A stretch of DNA of 64,000 nucleotides. Origin: Hymenobacter swuensis DY53. GTDB taxonomy: Bacteria; Bacteroidota; Bacteroidia; Cytophagales; Hymenobacteraceae. Numbering within the stretch: the first letter of the stretch is position 1; each line of letters starts with the position of its first letter. The notes below the pieces were generated by a model. It ran no database searches and was not told where the DNA came from. It was given only the letters and a program-made list of their open reading frames with translations. Shown here piece by piece: positions 8,859 through 18,495 of this stretch. The translations under genes and the position numbers were made by a program. The stretch is taken from NCBI RefSeq assembly GCF_000576555.1, contig NZ_CP007145.1, forward strand, positions 2,418,001 through 2,482,000. The letters run 5' to 3'.

Positions 8859-10136
8859 ATGCTCCTCCTTCAAAACGCCCGCATCGCCTCCGAAAATTCA
8901 CCCGTACTTGTCGAGAGCGACGTTTTAATTATCGAAGGAATAATTCAAGAAATCGGCACCAGCCTGGCCATTCCCGAGGGCGCGCGCGTGATTGATGCGC
9001 GGGGCCGGGTGCTGATGCCCGGCATGTTCGATGCCCACGTCCACTTCCGTGCCCCCGGCTTCGAGAACAAGGAAACCATCACCACGGGTAGCGAAGCGGC
9101 CATCAACGGCGGCATTACCGGCGTGGTGATGATGCCGAACACCCGTCCGGCCCTCGATTCGGCCACCGCCATAGCCACCGTGCTGGAAAATGCCAAGCAC
9201 CGCGCCCGCATTCCGGTGTACACCTCCGGCTGCGTCACCAAAAACCGCGAGGGCGAGGAACTGGCCGAAATCGAAGGCATGCACCGGCTCGGCGTGATCA
9301 TGCTCACCGACGACGGCGACACCACCGCCGACCCGGCGGTGCTGCTGCGGGCCATGCAGTATGCCACCGAGTTCGGGATGTTTTTCGCCAGCCACTGCGA
9401 GGTACCGGAGCTGGCCGGGCCCCGCGCCCTCAATGAGGGCGTGATGAGCTACCGGCTTGGCATCAAAGGCTCACCGGCCTGCGCCGAGGAAATCATCATC
9501 GACCGGGACATCCGGCTGGCCCGGGCGGCGGGCGCGCACGTCCACATTCAGCACGTTTCCAGCAAGATGGGCATGGAAACTATCCGCTGGTGGAAATCGC
9601 GCGGCGACGTGAAGGTGACGGCCGAAGTGGCCCCACACCACCTGCTGTTCACCGACGAGCACATCGGCGACTATGACACCAACTACAAGATGAACCCGCC
9701 GCTGCGCACCCAGGCCGACTGTGACGCGCTGCTGGAAGGACTCAAGGAAGGCGTGTTCGACCTCATTGCCACCGACCACGCCCCACACACGCCCTTCGAG
9801 AAAGCCCAGGATTTCATCAGCGCGCCCAACGGTATCACCGGCCTGGATACGGCCCTGGTATCGCTCCATCACTTCTTCGTCGAGCCCGGCAAATTCGGGT
9901 GGGATTTGGTGGTGAAGCGTTATTCGGCCGAGCCCCGCCGCCTGATGGGCCTGCCGGTAGCCGCCATCGAAGTCGGCCAGGAAGCCAATTGCGTTTTGTT
10001 CGATACTGAAGCGGAAACGACCTTTACGAAGGAATTTATGAAATCCAAATCCCAGAACACGCCCTTTATCGACCAGACGCTGCAAGGACGGGTAGATATG
10101 GTGATTCTGGGGACGGAAATCCTGCTGGAGCGTTAA
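8859..10136 (+). CDS. pyrC: Dihydroorotase
   Basis: Zinc amidohydrolase that cyclises carbamoyl-aspartate to dihydroorotate, the step after PyrB. Its 425 residues carry the metal motif DAHVHFRAPGFENKE, IQHVSSKMGMETIRWW, the NPPLR substrate loop, and the metal/catalytic motif LIATDHAPHTPFEKA, all class I features. ATG 8859 (MLLLQNARIAS) is chosen because the in-frame TTG 8832 adds nine residues with no family match. Orientation and spacing suggest transcription with pyrB. Confidence 0.94.
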   Translation: MLLLQNARIASENSPVLVESDVLIIEGIIQEIGTSLAIPEGARVIDARGRVLMPGMFDAHVHFRAPGFENKETITTGSEAAINGGITGVVMMPNTRPALDSATAIATVLENAKHRARIPVYTSGCVTKNREGEELAEIEGMHRLGVIMLTDDGDTTADPAVLLRAMQYATEFGMFFASHCEVPELAGPRALNEGVMSYRLGIKGSPACAEEIIIDRDIRLARAAGAHVHIQHVSSKMGMETIRWWKSRGDVKVTAEVAPHHLLFTDEHIGDYDTNYKMNPPLRTQADCDALLEGLKEGVFDLIATDHAPHTPFEKAQDFISAPNGITGLDTALVSLHHFFVEPGKFGWDLVVKRYSAEPRRLMGLPVAAIEVGQEANCVLFDTEAETTFTKEFMKSKSQNTPFIDQTLQGRVDMVILGTEILLER

Positions 10137-10164
10137 TAGCTGGAGCTGCCTTTGCCTGCAACAG

Positions 10165-10209
10165 AACGTCATGCTGAGCGAAGCCGAAGCATCTCTACCG
10201 CTTCGCTCG
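10165..10209. repeat. REP-like arm, left of the orphan immunity gene
   Basis: Starts AACGTCATGCTGAGCGAAGC and continues through GAAGCATCTCTACCGCTTCG. It is one half of the palindrome seen complete at 14856-14964. Its partner arm is at 10651-10696 in opposite orientation, with the Imm50-like gene in between. Confidence 0.8.
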
Positions 10210-10232
10210 CACGGCTGCAAATACTGAACTCA

Positions 10233-10649
10233 ATGGGTACTGACTCGATGTGGATTGAGCACGTTTTGAATCCTAAAACCATAACGAGTATCTACCCAAC
10301 TGAACCTCTATCCTTAGAGCAGATACAGTTGTTTGAGGTAGCCATTGTTTGTGGCGATGACCTACAGTGTAAGCTTCATTTTGACTTGAAGGATTTTCCT
10401 GCTGACGCCCCGATCAAATGGGTACAGCGAAAATGTAATACAGTGCAAATGAGCTTAAACTTGAGTCAAACTGAGCTAAACCGTTGCGCTATTCCTAGCG
10501 GAAATGGCATTGGCGACTTGAGTATCATTTACGACGGAACGCGCTTTCAAGTAACATTCACCACCCAGCCACAAGGAATTGTTTTTCAAGCAACAGCTAC
10601 TTGGATACACGTCGACAACATCTCGGGCTATCAAAATGAACTTCGCTAA
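10233..10649 (+). CDS. Imm50-like immunity protein (orphan)
   Basis: Small soluble protein of 138 residues (start ATG 10233; ATG 10248 is also possible). The pattern MWIEHVLNPKTITSIYP, then CKLHFDLKDFPADAPIKW and NTVQMSL, resembles the Imm50 family of polymorphic-toxin immunity proteins; this is from memory of the family, not a search. No toxin gene is adjacent. The gene is visibly richer in A+T than its neighbours and sits between two inverted repeat arms, both pointing to acquisition. Its role would be to neutralise a toxin from a neighbouring cell, if the assignment holds. Confidence 0.55.
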   Translation: MGTDSMWIEHVLNPKTITSIYPTEPLSLEQIQLFEVAIVCGDDLQCKLHFDLKDFPADAPIKWVQRKCNTVQMSLNLSQTELNRCAIPSGNGIGDLSIIYDGTRFQVTFTTQPQGIVFQATATWIHVDNISGYQNELR

Positions 10650-10650
10650 C

Positions 10651-10696
10651 CGCTCAACGAAGCGGTAGAGATGCTTCGGCTTCGCTCAGCATGACG
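10651..10696. repeat. REP-like arm, right of the orphan immunity gene
   Basis: CGAAGCGGTAGAGATGCTTC then GGCTTCGCTCAGCATGACG, the reverse complement of the arm at 10165-10209. It begins two bases after the stop codon of the Imm50-like gene. Confidence 0.8.
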
Positions 10697-10710
10697 ACCA
10701 ACTAATTTCG

Positions 10711-11223
10711 ATGAGTACTACTTCCTCCCCCAATACCCTCAAACCCATAATTGGCGTCGTCATGGGCTCCAATAGCGACTGGGACACCATGCAGCACGCC
10801 GTGCAGATTCTCACGGAATTTGGCGTGGCCCACGAAGCCCGCGTGGTGTCGGCCCACCGCATGCCCGACGACTTGTTTGCCTACGCCGAACAGGCTGGGC
10901 CGCGCGGTTTGCAGGCCATTATTGCCGGCGCGGGCGGGGCCGCCCACCTGCCGGGGATGCTGGCCGCCAAAACCACCGTGCCCGTGCTGGGTGTGCCGGT
11001 AGCCAGCCGCCATTTGCAGGGCGTTGACTCGCTGCACAGCATCGTGCAGATGCCTAAAGGGGTGCCGGTGGCCACGTTTGCCATTGGCACCGCTGGCGCG
11101 GCCAATGCCGCCCTATTCGCGGTAAGCCAACTGGCCTTGCACGACGCAGCTCTGGCCGCCAAGCTGCTGGCCTTCCGCGCCGCCCAAACCGAAGCTGCCC
11201 GCGCCATGACGCTGCCGCTATGA
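10711..11223 (+). CDS. purE: N5-carboxyaminoimidazole ribonucleotide mutase
   Basis: Class I PurE moves the carboxylate of N5-CAIR to give CAIR in purine synthesis. Its 170 residues show the N-terminal motif [16 protein letters not shown], the [14 protein letters not shown] loop and [20 protein letters not shown]. The PurE-specific segment [17 protein letters not shown] is also present. It overlaps purK by four bases (ATGA), so the two are translationally coupled and act in sequence. Confidence 0.96.
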   Translation: MSTTSSPNTLKPIIGVVMGSNSDWDTMQHAVQILTEFGVAHEARVVSAHRMPDDLFAYAEQAGPRGLQAIIAGAGGAAHLPGMLAAKTTVPVLGVPVASRHLQGVDSLHSIVQMPKGVPVATFAIGTAGAANAALFAVSQLALHDAALAAKLLAFRAAQTEAARAMTLPL

Positions 11224-12470
11224 GCGAGGGAGCTGATATGACCACCATGACGCCGATTTTCCCGAGCAGCACGGACGCCGCCGGCCAGCGGGCCACGCTG
11301 GGCGTGCTGGGCGGCGGCCAGCTGGGCCGCATGTTTGTGCACGCCGCCCAGCGCCTAGGCTACTTCACCGCCGTGCTGGAGCCCGACCCGCAAAGCCCCG
11401 CCGGGCTGGTCAGCCACCACCACATCCAGACCGGTTACGACGACCCGGCCGGGCTGGCGCAACTGGCCCAGCTCTGCCAGGCCATCACCACCGAGTTTGA
11501 GAACGTGCCGGCCCAAACTCTGCACACGTTGGCCCAAACCCGCCCCGTGGCCCCCGGCGCGGCCGTGGTGGGCATTGCCCAAAACCGCATCGAGGAAAAA
11601 GCCCGCTTCACTGCTTGCGCCGACGTGTCGGGTGTGAGCTGCGCGCCGTATGCGGTGATTGAAACGCCGGCCCAACTGCAAACCGTGCTGGACGAGCGGG
11701 CCGAGTTGCTACCCGGTATCCTGAAAACCGCGCGTATGGGCTACGATGGCAAGGGCCAGGTGCGCGTGCAAACTGCCGGGGCATTGGCTGCCGCCTGGGC
11801 CGAGCTGGGCCACACCGCCTGCGTGCTGGAAAAGATGCTGCCGCTCACTGCCGAATGCTCGGTGCTGGTGGCGCGGGGCTGGGATGGGCAGGTGGTGAGC
11901 TTCGCCCCCCAGCGCAACGTGCACGTCGGGGGTATTCTGGCCGTCACGCACGCCTACGAAGGCGCGCTGCCGCCCGCTTTGGCCGACCGGGCCCGGGAGG
12001 CAGCCGTGGCCATTGCCCGGCATCTGGACTACGTGGGGGTGCTGTGTGTGGAGTTCTTTGTGGTGGACGACGGCAGCGAATACGGCGGCCTGGTGGTCAA
12101 TGAAATGGCCCCGCGCCCGCACAACAGCGGCCACTATACCCTGGACGCCTGCGACGCCTCGCAGTTCGACCTGCAGGTGCATGCCATGGCGGGCCTGCCT
12201 TTGCCGCAGCCGCGCCAGCATTCCCCGGCCATCATGCTCAACCTGCTGGGTGACGTGTGGTTTGCTGCCGACGGGCAACTACGGGAGCCCGACTGGTCGG
12301 CCGTGCTGCGCCTGCCAGGCACGCACCTGCACCTGTACGGCAAAGTGGAAGCCCGCGCCGGCCGCAAAATGGGCCACCTGACCATCACCGGCCCGGATGC
12401 CGCCAGCGTCACGACGGTGGCGCGGCGCGTGGCAGAGATGCTCGGACTTCCGGGGTTGGACGCTATGTAG
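11220..12470 (+). CDS. purK: 5-(carboxyamino)imidazole ribonucleotide synthase
   Basis: ATP-grasp enzyme that carboxylates AIR with bicarbonate to form N5-CAIR, the substrate of PurE. Its 416 residues start with about 20 extra residues before the core motif [23 protein letters not shown]-grasp features include [26 protein letters not shown] and the metal-binding [15 protein letters not shown]. It overlaps the purE stop by four bases. A later internal start near the GVLGGG motif is possible but would break the ATGA coupling. Confidence 0.96.
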   Translation: MSEGADMTTMTPIFPSSTDAAGQRATLGVLGGGQLGRMFVHAAQRLGYFTAVLEPDPQSPAGLVSHHHIQTGYDDPAGLAQLAQLCQAITTEFENVPAQTLHTLAQTRPVAPGAAVVGIAQNRIEEKARFTACADVSGVSCAPYAVIETPAQLQTVLDERAELLPGILKTARMGYDGKGQVRVQTAGALAAAWAELGHTACVLEKMLPLTAECSVLVARGWDGQVVSFAPQRNVHVGGILAVTHAYEGALPPALADRAREAAVAIARHLDYVGVLCVEFFVVDDGSEYGGLVVNEMAPRPHNSGHYTLDACDASQFDLQVHAMAGLPLPQPRQHSPAIMLNLLGDVWFAADGQLREPDWSAVLRLPGTHLHLYGKVEARAGRKMGHLTITGPDAASVTTVARRVAEMLGLPGLDAM

Positions 12471-12556
12471 ATGCCCCTGTCAGCCCTTATCAACGGAATC
12501 CTACTGGTCCTCAACTGGCTGTTAGCCACCCGAGGTAGACTGCTCCCAGAACGACC

Positions 12557-12590
12557 AACGCCGCCAATCAGGCGCGGCTGCTGGCGTGAG
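12557..12590 (+). pseudogene. Remnant of the 3' end of the gene at 6810-7262
   Basis: Encodes NAANQARLLA plus TGA, nearly identical to the end of the 6810 gene (ACGCCGCCAATCAGGCGCGG shared). Weaker similarity may extend back to about 12521. No coding sequence precedes it. It is followed, after an inserted lipoprotein gene, by the intact accC 3' end, mirroring the junction at 7239-7336. Nothing else is supported in 12471-12755. Confidence 0.65.
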
Positions 12591-12755
12591 AAGCTATATG
12601 CTCTTAGCTTGGCGGTTATCCTGTCAGCAAGAACGAGCTGCTGTACTTACCCGATAAAATAGTTGATTCTCGATAGGTGGTAGCACATGTACGCCACTGC
12701 CTGAGTACTTTCATTACTTGGAAGAGAAACCTGCTTCCTTGAAAAATAGCTGCTT

Positions 12756-13232
12756 ATGATTACCTCATTCCTCCCCAAGCATATCGTTAGCGCCTGGCTG
12801 TTACCGCTACTCGTTGTTTTCGCATCCTGCGGCTCCAAGGACGATGACAAACCAGAACCCACGCCTCAGTATGTAGTCAAAGTCAAGGTGATTAGCATAG
12901 ACGCCGGTGGGTTAGGTGCGGGTGGAACAGTACATGTCACGCGATTCAATGATCCTCTTGGATCTATCCTGATGAACGCTAGCTTACCTGATAACGGAAT
13001 TAAGGAAACGGGCCAGATTACCAATCTAAAGACAGGTGAAAAAGTCGCTGTTGGGTTAGGTTTTGATAAAGCTACAACCGGTTCCGGTATTGTCCCTCGC
13101 ACAACCAGTAAGCTGCGTGGTGAAATCTGGGTGAACGACCAGCTCAAAGCCTCGGCTGAGTTAGACCGCAATACACCTTCGCAAAACCCAGATTATCCTA
13201 CCAATTTTGCCGCGTACACAATGGGTGACTAA
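12756..13232 (+). CDS. Hypothetical lipoprotein
   Basis: Protein of 158 residues with a lipoprotein signal: hydrophobic LLPLLVVF, then lipobox FASC at about residue 25, followed by an acidic SKDDDKPEP linker typical of exported Bacteroidota lipoproteins. The rest (about 40-158) is a predicted beta-rich domain I do not recognise. Base composition is more A+T-rich than its neighbours. The gene interrupts the presumed ancestral junction between the 6810-gene remnant and accC, so it may be a later insertion. It faces accC across a shared terminator. Confidence 0.65.
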   Translation: MITSFLPKHIVSAWLLPLLVVFASCGSKDDDKPEPTPQYVVKVKVISIDAGGLGAGGTVHVTRFNDPLGSILMNASLPDNGIKETGQITNLKTGEKVAVGLGFDKATTGSGIVPRTTSKLRGEIWVNDQLKASAELDRNTPSQNPDYPTNFAAYTMGD

Positions 13233-13240
13233 CCACCAAA

Positions 13241-13300
13241 TTCGCACGCACAAAAAGGCCGCCCGGTTACATAACCGGGCGGCCTTTTCGTGCGTGCGAA
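13241..13300. terminator. Bidirectional terminator between the lipoprotein gene and accC
   Basis: Near-perfect 60-base palindrome. The inner stem is AAAAGGCCGCCCGGTTA with TAACCGGGCGGCCTTTT, and the outer arms are TTCGCACGCAC and GTGCGTGCGAA. A-tract and T-tract flank the GC core, so it can stop transcription from both sides of this convergent pair. Confidence 0.9.
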
Positions 13301-13306
13301 TTTCCG

Positions 13307-14812
<1,506 letters not shown>

Positions 14813-14855
14813 CGGGAGAGAGGTGGAGCGGGTGGGAGTGGAGTCGGATTATGTA

Positions 14856-14964
14856 AACAGAAACGTCATGCTGAGCTTGTCGAAGCATCTCTACCGCTTC
14901 GTTGGGTTAGCATTGCAACGAAGCGGTAGAGATGCTTCGACAAGCTCAGCATGACGTTTCTGTT
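14856..14964. repeat. REP-like palindrome, complete copy
   Basis: Perfectly matched arms of about 46 bases, AACAGAAACGTCATGCTGAG then CTTGTCGAAGCATCTCTACC and its reverse complement, around a short central loop. It lies in the divergent spacer between accC and the 15160 gene. This is the best-preserved member in the window and serves as the reference for the half-elements at 10165 and 10651. Confidence 0.9.
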
Positions 14965-15066
14965 GGCGGTAACAGGCGTTCAATACCCAAAGAAACGCCA
15001 TTCCGACCGGACCAGAAAACCGCGCCGGCCAATTCCCGGAAGGTTGGATAGCGGCCCGGGGGAGCT

Positions 15067-15092
15067 TACCTTTGCGGATTGCCATAACTTTG
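15067..15092 (+). promoter_or_regulatory. Two candidate -7 elements before the alpha-oxoamine synthase gene
   Basis: TACCTTTG (15067-15074) and TAACTTTG (15085-15092) both match TAnnTTTG exactly, 68-93 bases upstream of the GTG start at 15160. Either could give a short 5' leader. The spacer from 14813 holds nothing else besides the REP-like palindrome. Confidence 0.45.
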
Positions 15093-15159
15093 TACATTCC
15101 CCGGTGGTTTAGCGCTCAGGCGTCACCGCCCGTTTCCTTTCACATTAACCCGTCCCCTC

Positions 15160-16410
15160 GTGGATCTATTTGAGAAGATTGCCGCCAACCGCGGCCCGCT
15201 GGGTGTCCACTCACACTACGCGCACGGCTACTTCGCTTTCCCTAAGCTGGAAGGCGAAATTAAGCCCCGCATGATTTTCCGCGGCAAGGAAGTGCTTACC
15301 TGGAGCCTCAATAACTACCTGGGCCTGGCCAACCACCCCGAGGTGCGCAAGGCCGATGCCGATGGCGCGGCCGAGTACGGCATGGCCCTGCCCATGGGCG
15401 CCCGCATGATGTCGGGCAACTCCAACCTGCACGAGCAGCTGGAAAGCGAGCTGGCCGAGTTTGTAATGAAGCCGGACTGCATGCTGCTCAACTTCGGTTA
15501 CCAAGGCGTGGTAAGCATCATCGACGCCATGGTGAACCGCCACGACGTAATTGTGTACGACGCTGAGTCGCACGCCTGCATCATTGACGGGGTTCGTCTG
15601 CACGCCGGCAAGCGGTTCGTGTACGTGCACAACGACATGGCCAGCCTGGAGAAGCAGCTGCAGCGCGCCGAGCGTATCATTGCCGAAACCGGCGGCGCTA
15701 TTCTGGTGATTACCGAGGGCGTATTCGGCATGTCGGGCAACCAGGGCGACCTGCGGGGCGTGATTGCACTGAAGGAGAAATACCAGTTCCGCCTGTTCGT
15801 AGACGACGCTCACGGCTTCGGTACGCAGGGGGCTACGGGTGCCGGAACGGGCGAAGAACAGGGCGTACAGGACGGTATCGACCTTTATTTTTCGACGTTT
15901 GCCAAGTCGATGGCCAGCATCGGCGCCTTCGTAGCTGGTCCCGAGAACGTAATTGAATATTTGCGCTACAACATGCGCAGCCAGATTTTCGCCAAAAGCC
16001 TGCCCATGCCGCTTGTAGTGGGCGCTTTGAAGCGGTTGGAGCTGTTACGCACCCAGCCTGAGCTGAAAGAAAACCTCTGGACCATCGTACGGGCGCTGCA
16101 AAGCGGTTTGCGCGAAAAGGGCTTCAATCTGGGCACTACCACCTCCTGCGTAACGCCGGTGCTGCTGACCGGCCAAATCTCCGACGCGGCCCAGATTACC
16201 TTCGATCTACGTGAGAATCACGGCATTTTCTGTTCCATCGTGGTGTACCCGGTGGTGCCGAAGGGCGTTATCATGCTGCGCCTCATCCCCACGGCCAGCC
16301 ACTCGCTCGATGATGTGGCCGTGACCATCAAAGCCTTCGAGGCGGTGCAGGAGAAGCTCTCGAAAGGACTATATTCCAAAGCTGAAGTGCCTGCCGGCCT
16401 CCAGGACTAA
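15160..16410 (+). CDS. Alpha-oxoamine synthase (serine palmitoyltransferase or cysteate acyltransferase type)
   Basis: PLP enzyme of 416 residues that condenses an acyl-CoA or acyl-ACP with an amino acid. The N-terminal part has WSLNNYLGLANHPEV. The family block DDAHGFGTQGATGAGTGEEQ carries the PLP-binding Asp and His, and the Schiff-base lysine lies in FSTFAKSMASIGAF. This pattern and the free-standing context fit the Bacteroidota enzyme that starts sphingolipid synthesis (Spt) or its sulfonolipid counterpart using cysteate. KBL or BioF are less likely because no tdh or bio genes are near. The start is GTG 15160. The substrate cannot be decided from sequence alone. Confidence 0.75.
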   Translation: MDLFEKIAANRGPLGVHSHYAHGYFAFPKLEGEIKPRMIFRGKEVLTWSLNNYLGLANHPEVRKADADGAAEYGMALPMGARMMSGNSNLHEQLESELAEFVMKPDCMLLNFGYQGVVSIIDAMVNRHDVIVYDAESHACIIDGVRLHAGKRFVYVHNDMASLEKQLQRAERIIAETGGAILVITEGVFGMSGNQGDLRGVIALKEKYQFRLFVDDAHGFGTQGATGAGTGEEQGVQDGIDLYFSTFAKSMASIGAFVAGPENVIEYLRYNMRSQIFAKSLPMPLVVGALKRLELLRTQPELKENLWTIVRALQSGLREKGFNLGTTTSCVTPVLLTGQISDAAQITFDLRENHGIFCSIVVYPVVPKGVIMLRLIPTASHSLDDVAVTIKAFEAVQEKLSKGLYSKAEVPAGLQD

Positions 16411-16429
16411 TTACGGCTTTGCTAAGTAC

Positions 16430-16463
16430 AAAAGTCAGCTTCCATCCCGGGGGCTGACTTTTT
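16430..16463 (+). terminator. Rho-independent terminator
   Basis: Stem AAAAGTCAGC and GCTGACTTTTT around a 13-base loop, 20 bases after the alpha-oxoamine synthase stop. Confidence 0.85.
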
Positions 16464-16653
16464 GCTTTAGTACTATTCCGGGTATTGTCCGGTCATGAGG
16501 AGGGGTAGAGTGAGTCGGTTTGAGGGTAAAAAGGCCCCTATGCGGCTGAAAAAGGGGATTGAGAAAAAAACTCACCGACTTGCTTGTATTTGAAATCCCT
16601 GTATATTAGGGCCGGTTAAACACTTTTTTCCACACCAAATAACCCCTCCCAAA

Positions 16654-16917
16654 ATGAGCAACTTTAGCCAACTGAAAGACCTCGTGATGTCGCTGGAAGC
16701 TGACTTCGAGAAGTTCTACGACAAGGGCAACTCGGCCGCTGGCACCCGCGTGCGCAAGGGCATGCAGGAGCTGAAAAATATGGCCCAGACCATCCGCACC
16801 GAGGTGCAGAACGCCAAGAACACCGCTGGCGAAGCCGCTCCGGCCAAAGCTGCTCCGGCTGCCAAGAAAGCCGCTCCCGCTGCCGCTAAAAAGGCTGCAC
16901 CGGCAAAAAAGAAGTAA
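16654..16917 (+). CDS. Histone H1-like DNA-binding protein
   Basis: Small basic nucleoid protein of 87 residues. Residues 1-55 are helical and charged (FSQLKDLVMSLEADFEKFYD). The tail from about 60 is a run of Ala, Pro and Lys repeats (PAKAAPAAKKAAPAAAKK), the hallmark of the bacterial Hc1/H1-like family. It probably binds and compacts DNA. The upstream spacer (16464-16653) holds no recognisable element beyond an A+T-rich stretch. The downstream bidirectional terminator isolates it from tyrS. Confidence 0.85.
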   Translation: MSNFSQLKDLVMSLEADFEKFYDKGNSAAGTRVRKGMQELKNMAQTIRTEVQNAKNTAGEAAPAKAAPAAKKAAPAAAKKAAPAKKK

Positions 16918-16953
16918 TGCCGGGCCGCGCTCTGCGTGGCCACTGTACTTACG

Positions 16954-16990
16954 AAAAGAGGCCCTGTCTACTATCGACAGGGCCTCTTTG
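16954..16990. terminator. Bidirectional terminator between the H1-like gene and tyrS
   Basis: Perfect stem AAAGAGGCCCTGTC and GACAGGGCCTCTTT around loop TACTATC, placed between convergent genes. Confidence 0.9.
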
Positions 16991-17017
16991 TGTTATGGGC
17001 TCTTGGCGGGTGAGTAC

Positions 17018-18316
17018 TTACACTACCTTGATCAGGTAGTAGTTCTTTTTGCCCTTCTGGGCCACTACATACTTGTCGTGCAGCAGCGGCAGCTCGGTGG
17101 CCTGCTGCTCCAAAGTGGCCTTGGCGCGGTTCAGGCTCACGCCGCCCGCCTGAATCATCTTCTTGGCCTCACCTTTGGAGGGGAAGATGACGGCGTTAGT
17201 GGCGTCGCTTAGCAGGCTGATAACGTTGTGCTCGGCAAGGCTGGCGCGGGGTACCTCCACGTGGGGCACACCGGCAAACACGTCGAGCAGCGTGGCCTCG
17301 TCGAGGCTGCTGAGCTCCCCGCCGCCGAACAGCACCTGCGAGGCCGCTACAGCCGCTTCGTAGGCCGCCTGGCCGTGCACGCGGATGGTCACGTCTTGGG
17401 CCAGGGCCTTCTGCAGAGTGCGCAGGTGCGGGGCTTGGGCGTGCTCGGCTTCCAGGGCTTCAATTTCCGCCTGCGGGAGCAGCGTGAACACGCGGATGAG
17501 GCGGGGCACGTCCTCATCCTTGCTATTGTAGAAGAACTGGTAGAACTGGTAGGGCGAGGTCATGGCGCCATCCAGCCACACGGTGCCGGTTTCGCTCTTG
17601 CCATACTTGGTGCCGTCGGACTTGGTGATGAGCTGGCCAGTGAGGGCGTAGGCCTTGCCCTCGCCGCCCGACATGCGCCGGATCAGCTCGGTGCCGGTGG
17701 TGATGTTGCCCCACTGGTCCGAAGCGCCCATCTGCAGAGTGGTGCCCAACTCTTTGTAGAGGTGGAAGAAGTCGTAGCCCTGCAGCAGCTGGTAGCTGAA
17801 CTCGGTGTAGCTGATGCCATCGGCCCCGGATTCCTCGTTGCCGCCGATGCGGCGCTTCACCGAGTCTTTGGCCATCATGTAGTTCACGGTGAGGTGCTTG
17901 CCCACTTCGCGCAGGAACTGCAAGAAGCCAAAATCCTTGAACCAGTCGTAGTTGTTCACTACCTGCGCCCCGGTGGGCGAGTCGTCGAACACCAGGAACT
18001 TCTCCAACTGGACTTGGATGCCGGCCTGGTTGCGGCGCAGGGCGTCTTCATCCAGCAGGTTGCGCTCCGCTGATTTGCCCGAGGGGTCGCCAATCATCCC
18101 GGTGGCACCGCCCACTAGTGCCAGGGGCCGGTGGCCGGCGCGCTGCAAGTGCACCAGCAACATGATGGTGGCCAGGTTGCCGATGTGCAGGGAAGGCGCG
18201 GTGGGGTCGAAGCCGATGTAGCCGGTGATGGGCGCGTTCTTCAGCAGGTGCTCCTCGGTGCCGGGCATCATGTCGTGAAACATGCCCCGCCAGCGCAGTT
18301 CGTCGATTAGGTTCAA
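17018..18316 (-). CDS. tyrS: Tyrosyl-tRNA synthetase
   Basis: Class I aminoacyl-tRNA synthetase that charges tRNA-Tyr. Its 432 residues hold the HIGH motif as [12 protein letters not shown], the KMSKS loop as [13 protein letters not shown], and a C-terminal S4 RNA-binding domain ([17 protein letters not shown]). The start codon is TTG at 18316, supported because the N-terminus [19 protein letters not shown] lines up with the usual family start. The TTG lies in a 26-base arm repeated in mirror image at the start of holA. Confidence 0.96.
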   Translation of the reverse strand: MNLIDELRWRGMFHDMMPGTEEHLLKNAPITGYIGFDPTAPSLHIGNLATIMLLVHLQRAGHRPLALVGGATGMIGDPSGKSAERNLLDEDALRRNQAGIQVQLEKFLVFDDSPTGAQVVNNYDWFKDFGFLQFLREVGKHLTVNYMMAKDSVKRRIGGNEESGADGISYTEFSYQLLQGYDFFHLYKELGTTLQMGASDQWGNITTGTELIRRMSGGEGKAYALTGQLITKSDGTKYGKSETGTVWLDGAMTSPYQFYQFFYNSKDEDVPRLIRVFTLLPQAEIEALEAEHAQAPHLRTLQKALAQDVTIRVHGQAAYEAAVAASQVLFGGGELSSLDEATLLDVFAGVPHVEVPRASLAEHNVISLLSDATNAVIFPSKGEAKKMIQAGGVSLNRAKATLEQQATELPLLHDKYVVAQKGKKNYYLIKVV

Positions 18317-18393
18317 GGGGGAAGTTGTGAAGTTGTGAAGTTGTGAATCAGGCGGCGGTTATAGACACGACCAACTCACGCAAGTAAGAGGCG

Positions 18394-18401
18394 CAAAGGT
18401 A
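18394..18401 (-). promoter_or_regulatory. Candidate -7 element for tyrS
   Basis: TACCTTTG on the minus strand, an exact TAnnTTTG match 78 bases before the tyrS start, within the divergent spacer. Confidence 0.5.
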
Positions 18402-18414
18402 AAAAGGCCTGTGG

Positions 18415-18422
18415 TACATTTG
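18415..18422 (+). promoter_or_regulatory. Candidate -7 element for holA
   Basis: TACATTTG, an exact TAnnTTTG match about 74 bases before the holA start and 13 bases from the opposite-facing tyrS element. Confidence 0.5.
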
Positions 18423-18495
18423 TCGTTCAAGTGAAAGCAGTGGCGGAATAGCGCCCCGTTGGCCTTCACAACCTCACAACTTCACAACTTCCCCC

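Noticed and set aside
12471-12662. 63-codon frame after purK
   Set aside because: It begins one base after the purK stop, runs out of frame through the gene remnant and has no protein-like features apart from a short hydrophobic start.
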